NCBI RefSeq assembly: GCF_022808175.1
Contig: NZ_JALGBX010000004.1
Location: forward strand, 62,001 to 126,000
DNA length: 64,000 nt
Reading direction: 5' to 3'
From: Streptomyces sp. AP-93
GTDB lineage: Bacteria > Actinomycetota > Actinomycetes > Streptomycetales > Streptomycetaceae
Under the pieces are notes generated by a model, which saw only the letters and a list, made by a program, of their open reading frames with translations, did no database searches and had not been told where the DNA came from. Both the position numbers and the translations under genes were made by a program. Positions 7,671 to 16,058 of the stretch are shown here, in pieces. The number at the start of each line of letters is the position of its first letter. Position 1 is the stretch's first letter.

Positions 7671-10600
7671 TCACGGTGTGAACGTCCAGCGCTGGGCCGG
7701 GGTCGTGGCGCACGCGACCCGGGTGAGCCTGGTGCCGTTGGCCGTGGCGGAGCCGGCCGGGGTCAGGCACTGGCCGGAGTTGCGCAGGCTGCCGTCCGGG
7801 CCGGTCTGCCAGCTCTGGCCGGAGCTGCCGTTGCAGGTCTGGATCGCGACGGCGGTGGCGGTGGCGGCGTCCAGACAGACTCCGCCGTGGCCGGTCAGCC
7901 GGCCGTCGCCCTGCAGGGTCCAGCGCTGGTTGGGGCCGCCGTGGCAGCTGTAGAGGGTGGGCTGGGTGCCGGGGGTGGTGGCGCTGCCCGGGAGGTCGAT
8001 GCACGTGGCCGAGGCGCCGTTGACCAGGGTGGCGGCCGCGGGCAGCGGGGTCGGGCGGCCGGTGAGGGTGATCTCGGCGGCGCTGGTCCAGGGGCCGCGG
8101 CCGCCCGCCTCGGTCAGTGCCTTGAGGCGGAGGTAGCGGCCCGCTTTGGCGGACAGGGAGACCGACTTGAGGGCAGCCGTGTCGGCGAAGGTGCCGGTGG
8201 CCACCGGGGATCCCCAGTTGGTGGTGGTGTCGGAGACGTACACCTCGTAGCCGCCGATCCGGCCGTTGACCCCGCCGTCCTGGCGGGGCAGGTAGCCGAG
8301 GCCGTCGGCCGTGTAGCGGGCGCCGAGGTCGATCTGGATCTCGTGCGGGAGCGGCGCGGGGGCGGAACCGGACCATGCGGTGTGCCAGAGGGTCCCGGTG
8401 TTCCCGTCGAAGGCGTTGCGTGCGGCGCCGTTCTCGCCGCTGGTCTCCTGGCTGTCGGCGGAGACCAGGGTCCAGGCCGTCTGCGGGACGGGGCTGGAGG
8501 TGACCGGGATGGGGTCGGCGGCCGGGACGGAGGTGCCGGTGGCCGAGACGCTGAACGCGCCCGCCTTCGTACCCGTCTTGGTCCACAGGACGCCGCCGCG
8601 GTCGGCGGCGTCGAAGTACCAGCCCGTCGCCGCCGCGTCGTAGGCGGCCTTGCTGGTGAGCCGGGTGAGGGCCGCGCCGTCCACGGTGAGGGCGGTGGGG
8701 GCGGTGGCCACGTGGAGGCTGAACTCGTAGCCGCGCGAGGCCGGTTTGCCGGTGTAGCTGCCGGCCGGGGCGGAGACGGACACGGTGACGGTGCCGGACC
8801 CGGAGGAGGGGGCGGTGACGTCGACCTGCTGGCGGGCGAAGGCACCCGTCTGGTGGGCGCGGGTGATGCCGTCGTCCTCGTAGAGGCTGAAGGAGGTGGC
8901 GCCGCGCGGGTGGATGTCGTAGGTGAGGGTGGAGACGGGCTTCTCCCCCGTGTAGTTCATCTGCGGCCACATCGGGACGATGGCGCCGCCCTTGACGAAG
9001 AGGGGCAGGGTGTCGAGGGGTGCTTGGTAGCCGTTGAGCCAGCCCGGTCCGGCGTAGGTCTTGCCCGTCCAGTAGTCCGTCCAGGTGCCGGCCGGGAGGT
9101 AGATGCCGTCCCGTACGGAGGTGTCGGAGACCACGGGCGCGACGAGGAAGGAGTCCCCGGCCATGAACTGGCCGCTGGTCAGGTTGCCGCGCGCCACCGG
9201 GTCCTCGGGGTACTCCAGGACCATCGCGCGGGTGCTCGGGACGCCGGTCTCGTGGGCGGTCCGGCTCATCGTGTACAGGTACGGCATCAGCCGCATCTTC
9301 AGCTGGAGGTACTTGCGGTTGATCGAGAGGTACGGCTCCGCGAACCGCCAGGGCTGCTTGTCCTGGTAGCCGGCGGTCGGGCCGGTCGCGCCCCAGCCGG
9401 ACATGGTCATGAAGGCCGGGGTGAAGGCCTTCCACTGGAGGTCGCGGGCGTACGTCTTGGGGCTGCCGGCGAAGATGCCGTCGACGTCGCCGGTGGCGTA
9501 GTTGAGGCCGGAGAGGCCGGCGCCGGTGATGGCGGGGACGTGCCAGCGCATGTCGTCCCAGGTGCCGTTGGTGTCACCGGTCCAGACGACGGCGTTGCGC
9601 TGGGTGCCGGCCCAGCCGTCGACGGTCCAGACGTAGCGCCGGGCGTCGGAGTTCTTCTCGATGCCGTCGACGGCCTGCTGGACGCCAGCGAACGCCGTCT
9701 TGTAACCGCCGCCGATCCAGGCGACGTCGGTCTTCACGCCCCGGGAACCGGCCACCCCGACTTCCTCGTTGATGTTGCCGAGGCCCGTCGAGGTCCACAG
9801 TCCGGTCTGGAAGCCCTTGGCCTTCAGGGCGTCGACCGTGGACTTCAGGGGCGTGGTGTAGCCGCAGCCGTAGCCGTCGTTGGGCAGGAACCAGCCCGAG
9901 GGCATGTCGGCGGCGCGGGCGTCCGTGGCGTAGCCGACGACGTCCGGGGTGGTCTGGTGGCGAAGGCGGTTGTGGTCGCCCTGGTAGGCCGGGTTGGAGG
10001 CGTTGAAGCAGTCGGCGTTGCCGAGTTCGAAGCCCCATGCCGGAGCCATGAAGGGCTTGCCGCTGACGTCGGTGTAGGCGTCCAGGACGGTCTTGAGGGA
10101 GTCGCCGGTGAAGTACCAGGCGTCGAAGCGCTTCTCGTCGTGGGTGAGCGTGGTGGGGGCGTTGAAGCCGTACGAGCCCGGGGCCCAGGTATTGCGCATC
10201 ACGCCGTAGTTGTTCGTCGACACGTAGAAGGGCGCGGGGCTGGCGTTGTTGTTCTCGCGCCACTTGTTGTCGACCGCGATCGGGACGGTCTTGCCGCGCA
10301 GCGCCCATTCGCCCAGGCGCAGGCCCGTTCCGTAGAACTGCTCGTCCGCCGCGCGCGCGAGGTACTGGGTGGTCTGGCTGCCGGTCCAGGAGGTGGGCTG
10401 TGTCTCCTGCCAGACGAGGGTGGAGTTGTCGGCCCGGTAGACGGAGAACTGCAGCGGGGTCTTGTTGACCCGGATGGACAGGGAACCGGTGGTGATCTTG
10501 TAGTACGTGCCCGCCTCGGTCCAGGCCGCACCGACCGGGCCGAAGTCCGTCGTGGGGGCGAGATCGGTGCCGGCCGGGTCGTTGGTGAAGGTGCCGTCGG

Positions 10601-10871
10601 GTGAGAGCCAGAGCCGGAAGATGTCGGCGCGGGCGACGACCACCCGGGCCTTGGACCCGCCGGAGGTTGCGATGGTGAAGGTGTTCCCGGACTGGGTGAC
10701 GCCGGTGGCGTTGCCCGCCGTGGCGGGGGCGGGCGCCTCGGCGGCCGCCGAGGCCGGTGAGGAGATGGGGCCGGCGGTGGCCAGACCGGCCACGGCGAGG
10801 GCCGCGGCGAGCAGCGCGGCCGCCGGGGCGCGCCGCCGCCGTGGGCTTCTGCGGATGCTGATGAGTCTCAT
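7671..10871 (-). CDS. Secreted glycoside hydrolase family 31 with F5/8-type-C and ricin-type lectin domains
   Basis: 1066 residues. A basic N-terminus (MRLISIRRSPRRRR) and a hydrophobic stretch ending near ASAAAEAP form an export signal. The GH31 barrel covers roughly residues 60-650; KTDVAWIGGGY should carry the nucleophile Asp and VVWTGDTNGTWDDMR the acid/base Asp. A discoidin/CBM32-like domain (about 770-920) and a beta-trefoil lectin with three QxW repeats (NQRWTL, GQSWQT, AQRWTF) follow. GH31 enzymes retain alpha configuration and include alpha-glucosidases, alpha-xylosidases and alpha-N-acetylgalactosaminidases. The GxDxxGxW motif resembles the last group, which is an inference. ATG 10871 was chosen because the signal peptide starts there. 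The gene is divergent from the ClC gene. Confidence 0.88.
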   Translation of the reverse strand: MRLISIRRSPRRRRAPAAALLAAALAVAGLATAGPISSPASAAAEAPAPATAGNATGVTQSGNTFTIATSGGSKARVVVARADIFRLWLSPDGTFTNDPAGTDLAPTTDFGPVGAAWTEAGTYYKITTGSLSIRVNKTPLQFSVYRADNSTLVWQETQPTSWTGSQTTQYLARAADEQFYGTGLRLGEWALRGKTVPIAVDNKWRENNNASPAPFYVSTNNYGVMRNTWAPGSYGFNAPTTLTHDEKRFDAWYFTGDSLKTVLDAYTDVSGKPFMAPAWGFELGNADCFNASNPAYQGDHNRLRHQTTPDVVGYATDARAADMPSGWFLPNDGYGCGYTTPLKSTVDALKAKGFQTGLWTSTGLGNINEEVGVAGSRGVKTDVAWIGGGYKTAFAGVQQAVDGIEKNSDARRYVWTVDGWAGTQRNAVVWTGDTNGTWDDMRWHVPAITGAGLSGLNYATGDVDGIFAGSPKTYARDLQWKAFTPAFMTMSGWGATGPTAGYQDKQPWRFAEPYLSINRKYLQLKMRLMPYLYTMSRTAHETGVPSTRAMVLEYPEDPVARGNLTSGQFMAGDSFLVAPVVSDTSVRDGIYLPAGTWTDYWTGKTYAGPGWLNGYQAPLDTLPLFVKGGAIVPMWPQMNYTGEKPVSTLTYDIHPRGATSFSLYEDDGITRAHQTGAFARQQVDVTAPSSGSGTVTVSVSAPAGSYTGKPASRGYEFSLHVATAPTALTVDGAALTRLTSKAAYDAAATGWYFDAADRGGVLWTKTGTKAGAFSVSATGTSVPAADPIPVTSSPVPQTAWTLVSADSQETSGENGAARNAFDGNTGTLWHTAWSGSAPAPLPHEIQIDLGARYTADGLGYLPRQDGGVNGRIGGYEVYVSDTTTNWGSPVATGTFADTAALKSVSLSAKAGRYLRLKALTEAGGRGPWTSAAEITLTGRPTPLPAAATLVNGASATCIDLPGSATTPGTQPTLYSCHGGPNQRWTLQGDGRLTGHGGVCLDAATATAVAIQTCNGSSGQSWQTGPDGSLRNSGQCLTPAGSATANGTRLTRVACATTPAQRWTFTP

Positions 10872-10958
10872 GGGGCGGCTCCTCGTGCGGTCCGGATCGC
10901 GGACACACCTTTTGGCATGCACCGGGCAACATAGCGGTCCGACGGCCCCATTTGAAGG

Positions 10959-10992
10959 AAGATGCTCGGAATGGCTGGTCAACGAGCATCTT
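10959..10992. promoter_or_regulatory. 10-bp inverted repeat in the GH31/ClC divergent promoter
   Basis: AAGATGCTCG (10959-10968) and CGAGCATCTT (10983-10992) are perfect inverted copies separated by 14 bp. They lie about 90 bp upstream of the GH31 start and 140 bp upstream of the ClC start, in a relatively AT-rich patch that also contains TTTGAA on both sides. The likely reading is a binding site for a sugar-responsive regulator of the GH31 gene. No regulator gene is adjacent. Confidence 0.6.
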
Positions 10993-11129
10993 TGAACACT
11001 CTTTGCTCGTGCGGAAGGCCTTGGATCGCTCGTCGATCCCTCACCCGTATGGCCCACCCGCCCTGCGCGGCCCTCCCCGCGCCCCGACCCTGAGACGAAC
11101 TACGGACTTTTCTGGAGGGCCCGGCACTC

Positions 11130-12464
11130 ATGGAACAGGCGCAACAGCCCGCATCGCTCCGTCAGCTCCTCCTCGCCCCCGGGACGCTGCGACTGCTCGC
11201 ACTCTCGGCCCTCATCGGCATACCGGTCTCGCTGTTCGCCTTCGCCTTCGTCAGCCTCGAACACGAACTCCAGCACTGGGTGTGGCACACCGCGCCCGAC
11301 CTGCTCGGCTACACCCGCGCCCCGTGGTGGTGGGGCCTGCCCACGCTCACCCTCGCCGGACTGCTGGCCGCGCCGATCATCACGCGGATGGCCGGCGCCG
11401 GCGGACACGTCCCCGCCCACGGCTTCGGCGGCCCGCCGACCATGCCCCGCGAGACCCTGAGCGTGATCCTGGCCGCGCTGGCCTGCCTCCCCCTCGGCGT
11501 GATGCTCGGACCCGAGGCACCCCTGATGGCGATCGGCAGCGGCCTCGCCCTGCTCAGCATCCGCGCGGCCAAGCGCGCCGCCCAGCCCGAGCTGGCCACG
11601 GTGCTCGGCATGGCCGGATCCACCGCCGCCATCAGCACCATCTTCGGCAGTCCGCTGATCCCGGTGGTGATGGTGCTGGAGGGAGCCGCACTCGTGGCCG
11701 GGGGCCCGCGCCTGTTCGTACTGATCCTGCCCGCCCTGGTCGCCAGCGGGGTCGGAGCCCTGGTCTTCACCGGCTTCGGGCACTGGACCGGCCTCGGCAT
11801 CGGCGCGCTGACCCTCCCCCAGGAACCCGCCGCCGGCCTGCCCGACGCCGGCGACTTCCTGTGGGGCATCCCCATGGCCGCCCTGATCGGGGTCCTCGTC
11901 GCCCTGGGCAAGTCCGCCGGGCTGCGCGTCCACGCCTGGACGGGCACGTCCATGCAGCGGATCATCCTGTGCGCGGTGGCCGTCGGCCTCTGCGTCACCG
12001 CCTACGCGCTGATCACCGGACGCTCCCCCGAGGAGGTGGCCCTGTCCGGACAGGCCACCGTCGGCCAGCTGGCCGCCGAGCCCTCGTCCTGGGCGGTGGG
12101 CGCGCTGGTGGCCCTCTCGGTCTTCAAACTGATCGGCTGGAGCATCGCCCTGGGCAGCCTCCGGGGCGGCCCGATCTTCCCGTCCATCATGATCGGGGCG
12201 TCGATCGGCGTCGCCTTCGGCAGCCTTCCCGGCTTCGGCATGGGCCCCGCCCTGGCGGCCGGCATCTGCGCGGCCGGGGTGGCCGGGACCCGGCTCCCGG
12301 TGACCGGCGTGGTCCTGGCCGCCGCCCTGCTGGGCAAGGAGGCCCCGACCCTGATGCCGTTGCTGGTGATCTCGGCGGTCACGGCGCTGCTGGCCTCGGC
12401 CCTGATCGACCGCCAGCGCCCCGCCGACCCGGCCCACCTCCAGCCCGCCTCGGCGGACGCCTGA
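11130..12464 (+). CDS. ClC-family chloride channel/antiporter
   Basis: 444 residues with about ten hydrophobic segments. The gating-glutamate motif appears as LGPEAPLMAIGSG (E129, equivalent to GREGP), and SLRGGPIFPSIMIGASIG near residue 345 matches the conserved GGxFxP segment. These are the hallmarks of ClC proteins, which exchange Cl- for H+ or conduct Cl-. The usual GSGIP element of the first selectivity loop was not found, so ion preference is uncertain. The start has GGAGGG 9 nt upstream. It is monocistronic and ends on a strong hairpin that includes its stop codon. Confidence 0.88.
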   Translation: MEQAQQPASLRQLLLAPGTLRLLALSALIGIPVSLFAFAFVSLEHELQHWVWHTAPDLLGYTRAPWWWGLPTLTLAGLLAAPIITRMAGAGGHVPAHGFGGPPTMPRETLSVILAALACLPLGVMLGPEAPLMAIGSGLALLSIRAAKRAAQPELATVLGMAGSTAAISTIFGSPLIPVVMVLEGAALVAGGPRLFVLILPALVASGVGALVFTGFGHWTGLGIGALTLPQEPAAGLPDAGDFLWGIPMAALIGVLVALGKSAGLRVHAWTGTSMQRIILCAVAVGLCVTAYALITGRSPEEVALSGQATVGQLAAEPSSWAVGALVALSVFKLIGWSIALGSLRGGPIFPSIMIGASIGVAFGSLPGFGMGPALAAGICAAGVAGTRLPVTGVVLAAALLGKEAPTLMPLLVISAVTALLASALIDRQRPADPAHLQPASADA

Positions 12465-12495
12465 GCCCGTCGACGTCTGGTCGACGACGGGCTCA
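12462..12495. terminator. Bidirectional hairpin terminator
   Basis: TGAGCCCGTCG (12462-12472) pairs perfectly with CGACGGGCTCA (12485-12495). It starts at the stop codon of the ClC gene and lies 17 bp from the stop of the convergent small gene, so it can serve both. Confidence 0.75.
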
Positions 12496-12512
12496 TCCAG
12501 TGGCCGGCAAGC

Positions 12513-12827
12513 TCATGCGAGGGCCCGTCCCCAGCCCGTGACGGGCTGCGGCGCGCTCACGGCCAGGACCGGCGCCGCCGGCGAGCCGTGCCGGTGCCCG
12601 CAGGGATCGAAGACCAGGACCACCGGCTGCCCCGGACGCTGACGCCATGAGATGCGTTCCGGGGCTTCGTCGCACACCGGGCAGCACGGCAGCGGACCCG
12701 GCCGGCTCATCAGGCCCAGCGGGCTCGACGAACTCGACGGACTCGACGGACTCGACGTACTCGACGGGATCGGCTCCGGGCGGTACTCGGGGGCGGCCGC
12801 GAGCTGCGTGGAGTGCGGATCGCTCAT
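12513..12827 (-). CDS. Hypothetical small protein with a Cys/His cluster
   Basis: 104 residues, no recognised family. ATG 12827 has GGGAG 6-7 nt upstream. The first half holds a low-complexity Ser/Pro stretch (SSTSSPSSPSSSSSP) encoded by near-identical 9-bp units. The second half has CCPVCDEAPERISWRQ and FDPCGHRHG, a CxxC...CxH arrangement that could bind one metal ion, although spacing does not match a zinc ribbon I can name. No signal peptide or membrane helix. It lies between the ClC terminator and the betaine transporter terminator, so it is a single-gene unit. It may be a small metal-binding or regulatory protein; this is a guess. Confidence 0.6.
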   Translation of the reverse strand: MSDPHSTQLAAAPEYRPEPIPSSTSSPSSPSSSSSPLGLMSRPGPLPCCPVCDEAPERISWRQRPGQPVVLVFDPCGHRHGSPAAPVLAVSAPQPVTGWGRALA

Positions 12828-12928
12828 GGAGACTCCCTGGTCGTGCGGTTGGGCTGCTCGCACTGTGCCATGGACGGCCCCCTGTCCGCACGGGTGAATC
12901 CTCCAGGATTCCGGCTGGTCAGAGACGC

Positions 12929-12974
12929 ACGCCGGGGCGCGAAGGACCGTAGGGGATCCTTCGCGCCCCGGCGT
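12929..12974 (-). terminator. Terminator of the betaine transporter operon
   Basis: An 18-bp perfect stem, ACGCCGGGGCGCGAAGGA (12929-12946) with its complement at 12957-12974 and a 10-nt loop, lies 31 bp after the stop of the permease-receptor gene. Confidence 0.85.
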
Positions 12975-13004
12975 CCGGGCGTACGGGCACGCGCCCGCAC
13001 ACGC

Positions 13005-14810
13005 TCAGGCCAGCTTGTCGACCTCGGGGTGCTCTTCCAGCCAGGCGCGGACGGCCTGCTGTTCCTTGCCCTTGCCGGATTCCTGGATCCTGGCCTCCAG
13101 ACCGGTGAGCTGGGCCTCCGTCAGCTTGAAGGAGCTCAGCCACCGGGCGACCTGCGGCTCGTCGGCCGCGAAGTCCTTGCGGGCGACGTTGTGGATGCCG
13201 TCGCCCTTGCCCCAGGCGCCCTGGGGATCCGCGAGCTTCGTCAGCTCGTAGGAGGCGTACGCCCAGTGCGGCGACCAGAGCACGACCGCGACGGGCTCCT
13301 TCTTCGCATAGGCCCGCTTGAGTTCGGCGAGCATGCCCGGGGTCGATCCGTCGACGACCTTGTACTCCCCGTCGAGCCCGTACTGCGGCAGCACCTTGTC
13401 CTTGAGGAGGCCCATCGCGCCGGCGCTCGGCTCGATGCCGATGATCCGGCCCTTGAACTCCCCCGCCTTGCCCTTCAGGTCGGCGAGGGTCTTCACGTCC
13501 TTCATGTAGGAGGGGACGGCCAGCTCGATCGAGGTGGGTCCGAACCAGGAGCCGAGGTCGTCGAGCTTGTTCCCGTACTTCTTCCAGTACTCGGCCTGCG
13601 TCGAAGGGAGCCAGGCGTCGGTCTGGAAGTCGACCTGGCCGCCCGCGAGCCCGGTGTAGAGCGCGCCGAGCTCCAGCTGGCGGGCGTCGACCTGGAAGCC
13701 GCGGCGCTCCAGGAGCTCCTTCCAGAGGAAGGTGGAGGCGACGCCCTCGTCCCACGGGATGTAGCCGATGCTGAGCTTGCGGCCCTTGCCGATGTTCTCG
13801 ACCCCGGCCCCGCCGACCGCGTTGACCTGCGACTTCCCGGAGTCTCCGAAGATTCCGAGGCCGCCCGCGACCAGGGACAGCACCACGGCCGAAGCCACGG
13901 CGAAGACGGGCTGCGGGCGGTGGCTCCACACCTTGGCGGTGCCGGTGGCGGCGGAGCGGGCCTTGGCGAGGGCGCGGCGGCCGAGCGGGGAGACCTGGCG
14001 GCCCAGCGCCCCCGTCATCCGGTCCAGGTACATGGCGAGGATGACGATGGAGATGCCGGCCTCGAAGCCGAGGCCGATGTCCACGCTGCCGATGGCCCGG
14101 TAGACGGCGCCGCCGAGGCCGCCGCCGCCGACCATGCCGGCGATGACCACCATGGACAGGCCGAGCATGATCACCTGGTTGATGCCTGCCATGATGGTGG
14201 GCAGCGCCAGCGGGAGCTGGACCCGGACGAGGGTGTCGCGCGGGGTGGTGCCGAAGGCGTCGGCGGCTTCGACCAGTTCGGCGTCGACCTGGCGGATGCC
14301 GAGCTCGGTCATCCGGACGCCGGGCGCCAGCGAGAAGATGATGGTGGCGATGATGCCGGGCACCACGCCCACCCCGAAGAAGATGATGCCGGGGATGAGG
14401 TAGACCATCGCCGGCATGGTCTGCATGAAGTCCAGGACGGGCTTCAGGGCGGCGCTGACCTTGTCGGAGCGCGAGGCCCAGATGCCCAGCGGGATCGCGA
14501 AGAGCAGCGTGACCAGGGTGGCGACCAGGACCAGCGCGAGCGTGGACATGGCCTCCGGCCACAGGGCGACCGAGTCGACCAGGGCGAAGCCGGCGAAGGC
14601 GAGCAGGGCGGCGAGCAGACCGCGCAGCCACCAGGCGGCGACGGCGAGGACGCCGGCCAGCAGCAGGGGGTTCGGTGCGGACAGGACGGCTTCGATGCCG
14701 TCGTAGAGCCCGGTGACGAGCGCGGCGATGGCGTCGAACAGCCAGGACAGGTGGCTCTGGAGGAAGTCGACACCACTGTCGACCCAGGATCCGAGGTTCA
14801 GGCGGGGCAT
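13005..14810 (-). CDS. Glycine betaine/proline-type ABC transporter, permease fused to substrate-binding domain
   Basis: 601 residues. Residues 1-300 form an OpuAB/ProW-like permease with the EAA-type loop around ELVEAADAFGTTPRDTLVRVQLPLALPTI. After a further helix (about 315-335) the C-terminal 260 residues are an OpuAC/ProX-type receptor (LSIGYIPWDEGVASTFLWKELLERRGFQV, LWSPHWAYASYEL) presented on the outer face. Such permease-receptor fusions are known for betaine/choline uptake in osmoprotection. The aromatic cage residues typical of quaternary-amine binding cannot be fixed by eye. The ATG overlaps the stop of the upstream ATPase gene (ATGA), showing coupled translation. Confidence 0.9.
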   Translation of the reverse strand: MPRLNLGSWVDSGVDFLQSHLSWLFDAIAALVTGLYDGIEAVLSAPNPLLLAGVLAVAAWWLRGLLAALLAFAGFALVDSVALWPEAMSTLALVLVATLVTLLFAIPLGIWASRSDKVSAALKPVLDFMQTMPAMVYLIPGIIFFGVGVVPGIIATIIFSLAPGVRMTELGIRQVDAELVEAADAFGTTPRDTLVRVQLPLALPTIMAGINQVIMLGLSMVVIAGMVGGGGLGGAVYRAIGSVDIGLGFEAGISIVILAMYLDRMTGALGRQVSPLGRRALAKARSAATGTAKVWSHRPQPVFAVASAVVLSLVAGGLGIFGDSGKSQVNAVGGAGVENIGKGRKLSIGYIPWDEGVASTFLWKELLERRGFQVDARQLELGALYTGLAGGQVDFQTDAWLPSTQAEYWKKYGNKLDDLGSWFGPTSIELAVPSYMKDVKTLADLKGKAGEFKGRIIGIEPSAGAMGLLKDKVLPQYGLDGEYKVVDGSTPGMLAELKRAYAKKEPVAVVLWSPHWAYASYELTKLADPQGAWGKGDGIHNVARKDFAADEPQVARWLSSFKLTEAQLTGLEARIQESGKGKEQQAVRAWLEEHPEVDKLA

Positions 14811-15883
14811 CAGGCAGCCACCTCCGCGCAGTCCAGCGGGGCGCGTCGCTCGTCGCCAATGAAGGCGACGAGGCGGCCCTGCGGGACGGAGCCGACGACG
14901 GAGCCGTCCTCGGCGGTGACGGCGACGTCGTGCGGGACGCGGGCGCTGACGGCGCACACGTCGGCCAGCGGGGTTCCCGCGGAGACGGTGGGGCAGCCGC
15001 AGTCCGGCCGGCCGCCGGTGGCTCCGGTCATGACGGCGTCGGCCGTCAGCACCCGCGAGCGGTCCACGTCCTGGATGAACGAGGCGACGTACTCGTCGGC
15101 GGGGCGGGTGAGGATGTCCTCGGCCGTGCCCTGCTGGACGATGCGGCCGTCGCGCATGACGGCGATGGAGTCGCCGAGCCGCATGGCCTCGTTGAGGTCG
15201 TGCGTGATGAAGACGATGGTCTTGCCCAGGCTCTTCTGGAGTTCGAGCAGCTGGTCCTGCATGTCGCGGCGGATCAGCGGGTCGAGCGCGCTGAAGGACT
15301 CGTCCATCAGCAGCAGGTCGGCGTCGGTGGCCAGGGCGCGGGCCAGGCCGACGCGCTGCTGCATGCCGCCGGAGAGCTCGTCGGGCCAGGACTTCTCCCA
15401 GCCGCCGAGCCCGCAGAGGGCCAGCGCTTCGGCGGCCCTCCGGTCGCGCTCGGCCCGGGGGACGCCCTGGACCTCCAGGCCGTAGCCGGCGTTCTCCAGC
15501 ACGTCGCGGTGCGGGAACAGGGCGAAGTGCTGGAAGACCATGCTGATCTTGGTGGAGCGTACGCGGCGCATCTCGGACGGCGAGAGTGCGGTGAGGTCCT
15601 CTCCGTCGAAGAGGATCCGCCCCGCGGTGGGCTCCAGCAGGCCGTTGAGCATGCGCAGCAAGGTGGACTTGCCCGAGCCCGAAAGACCCATGACGACGAA
15701 GATCTGGCCGGGCTCGACGCGGAACGAGGCGTCGATCACCGCCGCCGTCGTTCCCTCGGCGCGCAGCTCGTCGCGGTCGGTCGCGCCGCTTTCGAGCGCG
15801 CGGACCGCCTTCGCGACGGCCGCGCCGTTGTCGGGTCCTTTACCGAACACCTTGTACACGTGCTCGGCTGTGAGCGTGGACAC
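14810..15883 (-). CDS. Glycine betaine/proline ABC transporter ATP-binding protein
   Basis: 357 residues. Walker A GLSGSGKST, Q-loop MVFQHFALFPHRDV, signature LSGGMQQRVGLARAL, Walker B DLLLMDESFSALDPLIR and the H-loop FITHDLNEAMRLGD match OpuAA/ProV ATPases. The C-terminus (SRVLTADAVMT... VAVTAEDGSVVGSVPQGRLVAFIG) contains what remains of the CBS-like ionic-strength sensor of OpuA, with an unusual short Cys-containing loop (PDCGCPTV). The GTG at 15883 is preceded by TTGAGG; longer N-terminal reading is rich in Arg and unlikely to be translated. First gene of a two-gene operon. Confidence 0.9.
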   Translation of the reverse strand: MSTLTAEHVYKVFGKGPDNGAAVAKAVRALESGATDRDELRAEGTTAAVIDASFRVEPGQIFVVMGLSGSGKSTLLRMLNGLLEPTAGRILFDGEDLTALSPSEMRRVRSTKISMVFQHFALFPHRDVLENAGYGLEVQGVPRAERDRRAAEALALCGLGGWEKSWPDELSGGMQQRVGLARALATDADLLLMDESFSALDPLIRRDMQDQLLELQKSLGKTIVFITHDLNEAMRLGDSIAVMRDGRIVQQGTAEDILTRPADEYVASFIQDVDRSRVLTADAVMTGATGGRPDCGCPTVSAGTPLADVCAVSARVPHDVAVTAEDGSVVGSVPQGRLVAFIGDERRAPLDCAEVAA

Positions 15884-16058
15884 ATACACCTCAAGGGTCG
15901 TACCGGAAACGGCCCACCGGCGTGCGTGCGGCCGGCGGGCCGTGGAGCGCGACGGGATCCGCCCGTCACCCGTGCGTCCCGGCCGCTGTCGGCCGGCGGA
16001 CGGGTCCGCTCCAGCCGCGCTACTGCCCGTGCTTAACCCCTGCAAACGGTGAAGTGAG

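Noticed and set aside
6618..10604. Very long plus-strand open frame opposite the phosphotransferase and GH31 genes
   Set aside because: Composition is Gly/Arg/Val-rich with no domain signature; it is the antisense of strongly supported genes and results from the high GC content.
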